Assembly (NCBI GenBank): GCA_019638845.1
Contig: JAHBSZ010000001.1
Span: 620,001 to 684,000, forward strand
Reading direction: 5' to 3'
Source: Salinibacterium sp.
Lineage (GTDB): Bacteria > Actinomycetota > Actinomycetes > Actinomycetales > Microbacteriaceae
Length of the DNA: 64,000 nucleotides
In this document: positions 51,608 to 59,761 of the stretch, in pieces
How the letters are laid out: each line of letters starts with the position of its first letter
Position numbering within the stretch: the first letter of the stretch is position 1
Program-made: the position numbers and the translations under genes
Notes under the pieces: generated by a model
Seen by the model: only the letters and a program-made list of their open reading frames with translations
Told to the model about the DNA's origin: nothing
Database searches by the model: none

Positions 51608-52771
51608 GTGGTCTCGGCCAAGCAAACCGACGATTGGGATCCGCGAGGCCCCGGGGCTCTCGCGGATCCGACGCAGGCCTATGACGCGATGCGCGGCACC
51701 TGCCCGGTGGCGCACAGCGAGTATCTGGGGTGGTCTGTGTTCCGTCATTCCGACGTGGTCGCGGTAGTCGAGGATCACGCGAGCTACTCCAGCCGCGTTT
51801 CGGCGCGACATCCGGCAGTTCCGAATGGCTACGACCCCCCACAGCACGGACGATACCGAGACCTCGTCGACCACTATTTCCACCCAGACGACGTAAACAC
51901 GTTCGAGCCACTGTTCTCATCCATCGCCTCCGAACTGGCGGCGGAACTCCCGGGCGACGGAAGCGAAATCGAGTTCATCGATCGCTTCGCACTCACCTAC
52001 GCGCTGCAGACTCAGCGTGCCTGGTTGGGCTGGCCCGACTATTTCGCGGTGGCACTGCGGGAATGGGTGACACGACAACACAGTGCCACTCTTTCGGGCG
52101 ATCGCCAGGCGCTCGCCGACGTCGCTCGTGACTTTGATGGGGTAGTCAGTCGGGTGCTCGCGGAATGGCGGGCACGACCGAGTCCCGCTGATGACATCAC
52201 TAGTCGCTTGCTAAGAGAGCAGATCGATGGAGTGCCGCTCAGTGATGACGAGATCGTGTCGATCTTGCGCAACTGGACGGTCGGGGAACTGGCGACGATG
52301 TCGGCGAGTGTCGGCATTCTCGTCGATTACCTTGCGCGTCATCCGCAGCTACAGGAGCGCCTGCGTCACGCTCCTGAAGACCTCCCGGCGGCAATCGACG
52401 AGATCTTGCGTATCCATGCCCCGCTATCGTCCAATCGTCGCGTGACCACGCGCGCCGTTGAACTAGGGGGCCGATACATCGATGCGGGCGAGCGGATCAC
52501 GATTTCCTGGGCGTCAGCGAACCGCGATGAGGCTGTCTTCGGTGATCCAGATGAGTATCGACCCCACGAGAATGCGCCGCACAATCTGCTCTACGGTCGC
52601 GGTATCCACGACTGCCCAGGCGCACCTCTAGCCAGGCTGGAATTACGGGTGGCCATTGCGGAACTGCTCGCGGCTACCCGCCAGATCGCGTTGTCTCTGG
52701 ATACCCCGCCAGTCGTTGCTGCTTACCCCGCAAGCGGCTTTCGGACGCTTCCGGTGCATATCTTTCGCTAA
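51608..52771 (+). CDS. Cytochrome P450, sixth gene of the nar operon
   Basis: 387 residues from GTG 51608 (ATG 51587 is an alternative). The haem-thiolate motif is LLYGRGIHDCPGAPLARLEL with Cys about 336. The K-helix ExxR is in IDEILRIHAPLSSNRR. The I-helix position reads RNWTVGELATMSASVGILVD and lacks the acid-alcohol pair (usual AGxDT) needed for O2 activation. The protein lies directly after narK with no gap, in a nitrate/nitrite/NO island with no visible Nor. A role in NO reduction or detoxification, as in P450nor, is plausible inference; a monooxygenase role is less likely. Confidence 0.85.
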   Translation: MVSAKQTDDWDPRGPGALADPTQAYDAMRGTCPVAHSEYLGWSVFRHSDVVAVVEDHASYSSRVSARHPAVPNGYDPPQHGRYRDLVDHYFHPDDVNTFEPLFSSIASELAAELPGDGSEIEFIDRFALTYALQTQRAWLGWPDYFAVALREWVTRQHSATLSGDRQALADVARDFDGVVSRVLAEWRARPSPADDITSRLLREQIDGVPLSDDEIVSILRNWTVGELATMSASVGILVDYLARHPQLQERLRHAPEDLPAAIDEILRIHAPLSSNRRVTTRAVELGGRYIDAGERITISWASANRDEAVFGDPDEYRPHENAPHNLLYGRGIHDCPGAPLARLELRVAIAELLAATRQIALSLDTPPVVAAYPASGFRTLPVHIFR

Positions 52772-53370
52772 CCGAGCGCAGCGAAGAGGTCAAGGCGCCA
52801 CTGCGCAAGCACAGCGATAAGGAGATAGGCCGCAAACGTGACAAGCGGAATCCAATTGAAGGCGGTCGCGGCGGCGCGACGAACGGGTTGAGGTATCGGA
52901 ACTTCAGCAGCGCGCAGAGTGTCGAACACGACGACGAGAAAGAGCGGGATGGTGGCGGTCCAGGTGACCATGCACCACGGGCACAGCACACCGAGAACGA
53001 ATATGCTCTGGCCGATAAACCAGACAACGAGCCCGAACGCCGCGGCGCTGCCCAAGCTGAACAACCCCCAGAACCAGGGCGCAAAGTGGCCGCCCGCGAG
53101 CAACCCCACGCCCACCACGATGACTGCCGACCAGAACATGAGACCGAGCAACGAGTTGGGGAAGCCGAAAATTGCACCCTGCTCGGAGTTGAGATTCGTG
53201 CTGCAACTCACCAATGCGCTGAAGTTGCACGATAGGGGCGTGTTCGGGTCAGCGAGCAGCGCGAACTTGTCGAGGGTGAGTGCGAGCGACGCAGTGAGCC
53301 CCACGGCACCGGTGACCAACAGTGTGACCACGACGGTGATCGGCGCACGATGCGAGGCGACCGGAACCAT
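52768..53370 (-). CDS. Vitamin K epoxide reductase family protein
   Basis: 200 residues, about five helices. VKOR homologues re-oxidise DsbA-like partners using quinone, making disulfides in exported proteins. The active CxxC is in VLGVLCPWCMVTW, and the loop pair is in PLSCNFSALVSCSTNLNSEQ. No fused thioredoxin domain. It is convergent with the P450, overlapping by 4 bp, and divergent from moeA with a 94-bp gap. Confidence 0.92.
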   Translation of the reverse strand: MVPVASHRAPITVVVTLLVTGAVGLTASLALTLDKFALLADPNTPLSCNFSALVSCSTNLNSEQGAIFGFPNSLLGLMFWSAVIVVGVGLLAGGHFAPWFWGLFSLGSAAAFGLVVWFIGQSIFVLGVLCPWCMVTWTATIPLFLVVVFDTLRAAEVPIPQPVRRAAATAFNWIPLVTFAAYLLIAVLAQWRLDLFAALG

Positions 53371-53464
53371 ACCCGTAGTGTGGCGCGTGCCAGCCTCTCA
53401 GTCGACAGGGAAGTGCCGTGACAAATGCGGATCCGCGCTCCATCGCACTCAGTAGGGTTGAGGA

Positions 53465-54724
53465 ATGACTCAGGGCGGCGATGAGGGCTCGGCCCCGAGG
53501 AGCATTACCGAGCACCGAGACCACATCCTCGCCACAATTCGGCCCCTCGCGCCCGCGACGGTTCCGCTTCACGAGGCGCTAGGCCACACTCTCGCTGCCG
53601 ACCTCCACGCCGACGTGAATGTACCAGGCTTCGACAATTCCGCCATGGACGGTTACGCCGTTCGGCTAGCGGATGTCACATCCGCAGCCCCCGATACGCC
53701 CGTGACCCTGCGGGTGGTCGCTGACCTCCCCGCGGGCGCTTCCGACGATCCCGCACTCAGCACTGGCGAAGTCACGCGCATCATGACGGGGGCTCCGGTC
53801 CCGACAGACGCCGACTGCATCGTACCCATCGAGGACACCGACGAGGGCACCGTGACAGTGACCATCGTCCGGGCTCCGACACCCGCGGCGCACATTCGCC
53901 GAACCGGAACCGATGTGCAAGCCGGTGACCTGGTGCTGCCTGCGGGCCGGGTACTCGGGCCGCGGGATCTCGCGGCGGCCGCCGCGACGGGCGCGAGCGG
54001 CCTGCTCGTGCATCCGGCACCGCGCATCGGCGTCATCTCGACGGGCAGCGAACTGCGCGATCCGGGCGAACCGCTCGGGCGTGGGCAGATCTTCAACTCG
54101 AACTCGGTGCTACTCGCCGCACTGGTCAATAGCAGTGGCGGCATCCCTGTGCAACTCGGCTCGGTTCCGGACGACGAGGATGCCCTGCGCACCATGCTCG
54201 ACCGGGCGGCGCCGTCGATCGATGCGTTTGTGACCTCGGGTGGCGTCAGCGTCGGCGCCTACGACGTCGTAAAGGCTGTGCTCGCGCCGATGGGGGTGTG
54301 GTTCGGCCCGGTGCGCATGCAGCCCGGAAAGCCGCAGGGCTTCGGATCATGGCCCGGCCCCGGCGGCGCGGCTGGGCCGCCGATCTTCGCCCTGCCCGGC
54401 AACCCCGTGAGCGTGTTCGTCTCCTTCGAGGCCTTTGTGCGTCCTGCACTTCTCGCGCTCCAGGGCCAGCATGACGTGCTGCAGGAGTCGCAATCAGGAG
54501 TCGCCACGGCAGGTTGGCGGAGCCCGATCGGTCGAACGCAGTACATGCCTGTCGTCGCCCGCCGACAAGCGGATGGCACACTCGCTGTCCGTCCGGCAAG
54601 CAGCGGAGGGTCCGGCTCCTACCTCGTCGCAAGTCTCGCTGGCGCGAACGGCCTAGCGATCGTGCCCGAGGCGGTGACCGAGGTGCGGATTGGTGACGCC
54701 ATCGAGGTCATCCTCATCCCTTGA
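53465..54724 (+). CDS. moeA: Molybdopterin molybdenumtransferase
   Basis: 419 residues. Inserts molybdenum into adenylylated molybdopterin. Signatures: VPGFDNSAMDGYAVRLADVT, EVTRIMTGAPVPTDADCIVP, RIGVISTGSELRDPGEPLG and SGGVSVGAYDVVK. The C-terminal domain IV is complete. Supplies cofactor to NarG; with mobA it flanks the nar operon. A DUF2249 gene follows after 72 bp. Confidence 0.96.
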   Translation: MTQGGDEGSAPRSITEHRDHILATIRPLAPATVPLHEALGHTLAADLHADVNVPGFDNSAMDGYAVRLADVTSAAPDTPVTLRVVADLPAGASDDPALSTGEVTRIMTGAPVPTDADCIVPIEDTDEGTVTVTIVRAPTPAAHIRRTGTDVQAGDLVLPAGRVLGPRDLAAAAATGASGLLVHPAPRIGVISTGSELRDPGEPLGRGQIFNSNSVLLAALVNSSGGIPVQLGSVPDDEDALRTMLDRAAPSIDAFVTSGGVSVGAYDVVKAVLAPMGVWFGPVRMQPGKPQGFGSWPGPGGAAGPPIFALPGNPVSVFVSFEAFVRPALLALQGQHDVLQESQSGVATAGWRSPIGRTQYMPVVARRQADGTLAVRPASSGGSGSYLVASLAGANGLAIVPEAVTEVRIGDAIEVILIP

Positions 54725-54796
54725 TCACTCGGCCCGTTTAGATTTGTCACGGCCTTCGCGGGCCCACCCGCAGAACTCACTGAGTACGGTGAAGGT

Positions 54797-55135
54797 ATGG
54801 CTGCAGAACCGATCGACCTTCAGAGCTTCGCTCCCGCTCCCGCTCCCGCTCCCGCAACAGGCTCGGCCTGCGCGTGTGGACATGCAAACGAGAGCGAGGT
54901 GGTACTGGATGTGCGACAGATTCCGCACGCGGTCCGTCATGCTGCGATCTTCGGCGCGTTGGGTGCCATCGCCCCAGGATTCAGTATCGATCTCGTTGCC
55001 GATCACAATCCGTTGCCGCTACTCGAGCAGCTAGACCAGAAGAATCCCGGCGAGTTCGCGGTGACCTACCTCGACGCCGGTCCCGAGCTGTGGAAGTTGC
55101 ACCTGGTCCGACAGCACGCAAGCGCTACGGCGTAA
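54797..55135 (+). CDS. DUF2249 protein
   Basis: 112 residues. An Ala/Pro-rich leader containing SACACGHANE is followed by a DUF2249 domain: VVLDVRQIPHAVRHAAIFGA, PGFSIDLVADHNPLPLLEQL and a C-terminal ELWKLHLVRQ. This SirA-like small domain recurs near nitrate, nitrite and NO metabolism genes and haemerythrin-like proteins; its biochemical role is not established. AAGGT precedes the ATG. The 3' end overlaps the convergent nirK-like gene by 11 bp. Confidence 0.85.
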   Translation: MAAEPIDLQSFAPAPAPAPATGSACACGHANESEVVLDVRQIPHAVRHAAIFGALGAIAPGFSIDLVADHNPLPLLEQLDQKNPGEFAVTYLDAGPELWKLHLVRQHASATA

Positions 55136-57707
55136 CGCGGAAGGTCCCGATCGCGCCCTTCTCCGAGTCCGACATCACGTGGGTGACGAACGAGTAGGTT
55201 CCGGCCTCTGGGAACACCAGCTCGACAAAGCCGCCCTGCGCTGGCTGTAGCGCGAGCACCTGTGACCCACCCGTTCCTGTGCTCCCGCCGTTCCTGAGCA
55301 GGTATTCCCCCTCAGAGAACACCGTGTCGAACTGACCGCCCACAATGTGGAACGAGCTTGGTCGGTTGGGGCCGGCATCGAGCACCCACACGCGCACGCG
55401 CTCACCGACCCGCACATCGATCGGTCGGTATCTGTACTGGTTCGCATACCCGTTGAACACGACAAGGTCAGGGTTCTGCGTGGCGATCCTCGTCGGGTCC
55501 GCGACTCCAGCCTGAGGACCGAGATAGAGCTCGGACTGCACAAACACGAACTCGCGATCGGCGGCTGCGAGCCCCGGCGGATCGATGATGACGGCACCGA
55601 ACATACCGTTGGCGATATGCAGCGACATGGGCATGGTCGAGCAGTGATACAGCCAGATCCCGGATCGCGTCGCTGTGAAGCTATAGGTAAGTCGCTCCCC
55701 GGGCTGAAGGGTGCGCATCGGTTCATTCGGCGCAAGCGACCCAGCGTGGAAATCGATCGAATGCCCCATGGTGCCGTCATTGACGAGGGTGATCTCGAAA
55801 GTGTCTCCGACCATCCCGCGCAGGGTGGGACCGGGCGCAGTACCTCCGTAGGTCCACAGGGTCTGCATTACCCCGGGCGCCACCTCGTGCACCTCGTCGC
55901 GTACCGTGAACGTGTATTCGTGAACGGTCGCGGACGTTGCCGGTGGCAGCGCCGCGTCACGCGCCTCGAAGCTGGCATCCGGTTGCTTCATGAGATCGAT
56001 GTCTCCCGCGGCCGAGGGACCCTCGGTCAGGGCGGTCTGGTGACCGCTGTGACTCGGAACGGCAAGCGGGGTCGCCGCAGCGATCATGGTGACCGACATG
56101 ACCATTCCAAGTTGCCGGTGTCCCGCGATAGAACACCACCCGTCGAGGTCCGAGCCGATGACTCCCACCTCGACGTCGACAGTCTGACCAGGGTTCATGA
56201 GCTTCGAGGATGCCCCGTTCTCCAGCACGAGATCATGCACCTGATCATCGTTGTTCGTGAGCCGAATGACGAGCTCATCGCCGGCGGGAACGGAGACAAC
56301 GTCGGGGGTAAAGCGCATGTCTTTCATGCTCATCTCGACGGTCGTCGTGTGGCCGGTCGGGGTCACCGATACCGCGGGTTTGGTGAGCTGGAGGCCAGCC
56401 GCGACCGGGTCGAGTGCGATGCCGAGTGTGAGCGCCATCACCACTGTTGCGACTGCGGCGGCGAGTGCCCCGCCACGGCGCGTGGGCACCAGCGGCGGCT
56501 CGGCGGCAGTCGCGGGCATCCGGGAGGCGACCACCGCACGGAATGCAAGCACGAGGAACACGAGCAGCACCGCGAAGACCAGGAACGAGTCGACGACCTT
56601 GACTAAGCTCGGCACCGGCAGCAGATAGAGGATGATCCCGAGGTTGACCACGGCGGCCCGGTACAACGCGGCTCGGTTCAACTCCAGAGCGGTGCGGCGG
56701 TACGTGCTCGGGCCGCCGCCAAGCACAACGGGTAGCAGATAGCTGAGCGCGCCCAGCAGGATCTGCGCTGCGAATCCGACCGCGAACGGTCCGACGAGCC
56801 AGCCGAGGCCGGCCGCGGCATCCTTCCAACTCTGCGCCTCGACGATCGTCACGCCGAACGCGATTGTGGAGAACACGAACCAGCCAAACGCGGCCGCGAT
56901 GCTCCAACTTGCGAACGTCTGCTGCTGCGGGAAATTCCGGGCCAAACGCACACCGTCGGCGGCGACGAAGCCGACTCCCGCGAGGTATACGAGTAGGCCG
57001 ATCGCGAACAGGGGTCTCAGACCCAGCAGGCTCGCTGTCCCCACCGTCATGAGCCCGACCACGCAGAGCCAGAGTGCACGACGAGCGGTCGCATCCACCT
57101 CGTCGGAGACGCGGGTGTGAAGCACTGTCGGCCAGAGCAGGACGACCGTACCGATGACTGCAAGCCCGAGCCAGCCGAGCAAGTTGAAGGCAAGATGGGC
57201 GGGATAGAGCTGGTCGTGCATCCCCTCCGGGAGAGCGCCGCGCGCCATAGCCACGCCGATCCCGACGCCGATCGCGAGGGAGAGCCCGGCCGCGATGTAG
57301 AAACGGACGACCGGACCGAACCGGCTTGGCAGTGCGCTTCTCGACTGGGCCACGAGCGTCATTGCGTGAGTGACCGCGACTGCGGCCACAACGATTCCGC
57401 CGCTCAGCACAAGCTTCCACAACTCCGTGAGCATGCCCGCCACGACAAGTGCGACGCCGACGGTGTGACCGCCAAGCCGGATGCCATGGAACACCCGCCC
57501 CCCGGGCGCCGGGTGCCGGAGCAACGTGTCGGCGAAGTGCTGACTCCACACCAGTACGGCCGTGCTCATCGCTCCCAGCAACAGCAGGTGGACCATGAGC
57601 CACTCACCGTTCGGCACGAAACGATGCACGGCAACGATGACTGCCGCTGCGACGAGCCACCCGGCGATGAGGCCGTTCATCACGAGGTACCAGCGCTTGC
57701 GGCTCAT
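55125..57707 (-). CDS. nirK: Copper nitrite reductase fused to an N-terminal membrane domain and a cupredoxin
   Basis: 860 residues from ATG 57707, in three parts. About ten membrane helices (1-415). A cupredoxin (about 420-530) with type 1 copper ligands in DDQVHDLVLENG and WCSIAGHRQLGM. A two-domain NirK (about 570-860) with MGHSIDFHAG (type 1 His, catalytic Asp, type 2 His), WLYHCSTMPMSLHIANGM (type 2 His, type 1 Cys, His, Met), SSFHIVGGQFD (catalytic His) and FVTHVMSDSE (type 2 His). All ligands are present. Reduces nitrite to NO outside the membrane. The frame runs upstream to 58709, but that part is antisense to the next gene. ATGA overlap with the NnrS-like gene. Confidence 0.92.
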   Translation of the reverse strand: MSRKRWYLVMNGLIAGWLVAAAVIVAVHRFVPNGEWLMVHLLLLGAMSTAVLVWSQHFADTLLRHPAPGGRVFHGIRLGGHTVGVALVVAGMLTELWKLVLSGGIVVAAVAVTHAMTLVAQSRSALPSRFGPVVRFYIAAGLSLAIGVGIGVAMARGALPEGMHDQLYPAHLAFNLLGWLGLAVIGTVVLLWPTVLHTRVSDEVDATARRALWLCVVGLMTVGTASLLGLRPLFAIGLLVYLAGVGFVAADGVRLARNFPQQQTFASWSIAAAFGWFVFSTIAFGVTIVEAQSWKDAAAGLGWLVGPFAVGFAAQILLGALSYLLPVVLGGGPSTYRRTALELNRAALYRAAVVNLGIILYLLPVPSLVKVVDSFLVFAVLLVFLVLAFRAVVASRMPATAAEPPLVPTRRGGALAAAVATVVMALTLGIALDPVAAGLQLTKPAVSVTPTGHTTTVEMSMKDMRFTPDVVSVPAGDELVIRLTNNDDQVHDLVLENGASSKLMNPGQTVDVEVGVIGSDLDGWCSIAGHRQLGMVMSVTMIAAATPLAVPSHSGHQTALTEGPSAAGDIDLMKQPDASFEARDAALPPATSATVHEYTFTVRDEVHEVAPGVMQTLWTYGGTAPGPTLRGMVGDTFEITLVNDGTMGHSIDFHAGSLAPNEPMRTLQPGERLTYSFTATRSGIWLYHCSTMPMSLHIANGMFGAVIIDPPGLAAADREFVFVQSELYLGPQAGVADPTRIATQNPDLVVFNGYANQYRYRPIDVRVGERVRVWVLDAGPNRPSSFHIVGGQFDTVFSEGEYLLRNGGSTGTGGSQVLALQPAQGGFVELVFPEAGTYSFVTHVMSDSEKGAIGTFRVTP

Positions 57708-58864
57708 GGCCTGCCCTTCCGTCGTTTCGTCAGCGGACCCATCACGGCAGAGGTTGCCGCGAGGGCCGCGAAGAGTAAGACCGACGCGACGTTGAGCACA
57801 CCACCCCAGCGCAGTGCCTCCACGCTGCCCCACGCATCGCCACCGAGCAGCCGGACCATGAGCGAGACGTGCAGTAGCACGACCGGAACATAGAGGAACG
57901 ACCGATACGGCAACGGCTTGCGCAACACCGCTGGCAGTATGACCGGCGCGTGGGCCATGATCATCGACAGTACGAAGCCGAGGAAGATCGCGTGTAGGGC
58001 CGCGTCGTACAAGGTGCCCCCCGCCACGCCGCCCGCGACGATCCAGACGCCAGCAGGCACGATCAGCCAGACATAGCCGACGAGCAGACACACCGCCATA
58101 TAGCGTGGAAGCCCGCTCGCCCCGATGAGGCGCGTCGCCACGTCGTAGCGGAACAGCCACACGATGAGCAATGTCAGCGCTGCGCCAAGCAAGGGGTAGC
58201 CCGGCGCCGGCCAGAGTGGCGCGATTGCGGCAGCGCCGACGAGCAGGAGGGCCGCTCCCAGTCCGAGTCGCTCGGCACGAGCATCCATGACGGGGGAGAT
58301 GCGAGCGAGCTCCAACCGTTCGCCGGCGATCGTCAGAATGAGAAAGAGTGCCATGCCCGGCACGAGTGTCGCGATCGAGGCACCGACCAGCCAGAGGGTC
58401 ACCCCGGTTAGCCCGGCGACCGCGCCAAGTATTTGGATATCGATAGCTACTGCGGGCGAGCGCCTGCGGATCACGAGGTAGACCCCGAGTAGTGCGACGA
58501 ACCCCAGCCCGATCATTGCCTTGCCGACCGCGGCGGGGAGAGGAGAGAGAAGTGCGAGGCTGCCGAGCCCGAGCATGGCGGGCGCCGCGTATCCCCACGC
58601 CCTGCGGGCCGCAACGGCGCGCTCGAGAACAACGAGTGTTCCGACGAAACCGAAAGCCAGGAGCGGCGCATGGAGCTCTGCGATCTCGGCAACCGATAAC
58701 GGCGACCACACGCCCAACAGCAGGAGTGCGGCATCCAATCCGAGCAGTAGCGACAGACCGCCCGGGATGAGGAAAGCGAGGCGCAGCGAGGTGCGGTCGA
58801 GGGCCGGTCGATCGGATGACGCGGCTCCGACCTGCTGGCCGGTCAGTCGTATTGCGGAGGTCAC
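57704..58864 (-). CDS. NnrS-like polytopic membrane protein
   Basis: 386 residues from GTG 58864, about 12 helices. It resembles NnrS, a haem/copper membrane protein linked to NO stress: LRLAFLIPGGLSLLLGLDAA, AEIAELHAPLLAFGFVGTLV (His in helix 2), ALHAIFLGFVLSMIMAHAPV and ILPAVLRKPLPYRS. It is co-transcribed with nirK (4-nt overlap) and comes first. TTG 58882 is an alternative start with no ribosome site. Confidence 0.85.
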   Translation of the reverse strand: MTSAIRLTGQQVGAASSDRPALDRTSLRLAFLIPGGLSLLLGLDAALLLLGVWSPLSVAEIAELHAPLLAFGFVGTLVVLERAVAARRAWGYAAPAMLGLGSLALLSPLPAAVGKAMIGLGFVALLGVYLVIRRRSPAVAIDIQILGAVAGLTGVTLWLVGASIATLVPGMALFLILTIAGERLELARISPVMDARAERLGLGAALLLVGAAAIAPLWPAPGYPLLGAALTLLIVWLFRYDVATRLIGASGLPRYMAVCLLVGYVWLIVPAGVWIVAGGVAGGTLYDAALHAIFLGFVLSMIMAHAPVILPAVLRKPLPYRSFLYVPVVLLHVSLMVRLLGGDAWGSVEALRWGGVLNVASVLLFAALAATSAVMGPLTKRRKGRP

Positions 58865-58880
58865 GTCACACCGCCTATCC

Positions 58881-58914
58881 AATAAAGAGGAAGAAACTCC
58901 TTTTTACCATTATA
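58881..58914 (-). promoter_or_regulatory. Promoter and dyad for the nnrS-nirK operon
   Basis: A perfect -10 hexamer TATAAT on the minus strand (58914-58909) lies 45 bp before the GTG. Just downstream is the AT-rich dyad AAAGAGGAAGAAACTCCTTT (58884-58903), an imperfect palindrome placed where a repressor would block initiation. The best -35 (CTGACC) is weak and at 19 bp, consistent with an activated or repressed promoter. Confidence 0.5.
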
Positions 58915-58935
58915 GGGAGGCGAGGCGCCGGTGGG

Positions 58936-59751
58936 TCAGGTCAACCGAATCTGGCGGTTGACATCCTTGTAGAGCAGATAGCGGAAGTTGCCGGGCCCGC
59001 CCGCGTAGCAGGCTTGCGGGCAGAACGCGCGCAGTGACATGTAGTCGCCCTCCTGCACCTCAACCCAGTCCGCGTTCAAACGGTAGACGGCCTTGCCCTC
59101 GAGCACGTACAGGCCGTGCTCCATGACGTGCGTCTCAGCGAACGGAATCGAGGCGCCGGGCTCGAACGTCACGATGTTGATGTGCATGTCGTAGGCGAGG
59201 TCATCCGTCGGCAGCATGCGCGTTGTGCGCCACCTGTTGTCGGTGCCGGGCATCCCGGCGGGCTCCAGCTGCTGCTCGTTGCCCACGACGGCCTTGGGCG
59301 TATGACCCGCCAACGGCTGGTACGCCTTGCGGATCCATTGGAAGGTAGCGAGCTCGTCGCCCGTGTTCGCCGCCGACCAGGTTGAGCCGGGCGGGAAGAA
59401 CGCGAATCCGCCGGGGGTCAGTTCGTGCCGCTCACCGTCGAGTGTGATCGCGAGGGTGCCGCGCAGGAGGAACAGGAACGACTCGACGCCAGACTCGGGC
59501 TCTGGGGCATCCGATCCGCCACCGGGGGCGACCTCAACCAGATATTGGGCGAAGGTTGTCGCGCCGCCCGCGACCGGGCGGTTCAGTATCCAGGTGCGCG
59601 TGTCGGTCCACTCGGGCAGCACGCTCACGACAATGTCGCGCAGCACGCCGCGCGGAATGACCGTGTAAGCCTCGGTCACGATCGCGCGGTCGCTGAGCAG
59701 GTCGGTCTGCGGCGGAAGCACCGTCTCGGGAACGTAGTAGCTGGGGGTCAT
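58936..59751 (-). CDS. (S)-ureidoglycine aminohydrolase (bicupin)
   Basis: 271 residues from ATG 59751. Releases ammonia from (S)-ureidoglycine in allantoin breakdown; Mn-dependent double cupin. First cupin: GGGATTFAQYLVEVAPGGGS, SFLFLLRGTLAITLDGE, GGFAFFPPGS. Second: FEPGASIPFAETHVMEHGLY followed by VLEGKAVYRLN and EGDYMSLRAFCPQACYAGGP, matching UGHY/YlbA metal ligands (His, Glu, His, Gln). Last gene of the MarR-headed operon. No allantoinase or allantoate amidohydrolase is in view. Confidence 0.9.
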   Translation of the reverse strand: MTPSYYVPETVLPPQTDLLSDRAIVTEAYTVIPRGVLRDIVVSVLPEWTDTRTWILNRPVAGGATTFAQYLVEVAPGGGSDAPEPESGVESFLFLLRGTLAITLDGERHELTPGGFAFFPPGSTWSAANTGDELATFQWIRKAYQPLAGHTPKAVVGNEQQLEPAGMPGTDNRWRTTRMLPTDDLAYDMHINIVTFEPGASIPFAETHVMEHGLYVLEGKAVYRLNADWVEVQEGDYMSLRAFCPQACYAGGPGNFRYLLYKDVNRQIRLT

Positions 59752-59761
59752 GCGGAGGTCC

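Noticed and set aside
57708-58709. N-terminal extension of the nirK frame by about 330 residues
   Set aside because: The extension is Arg-rich and overlaps the NnrS-like gene in another frame. The membrane domain begins at ATG 57707 with an ATGA overlap.
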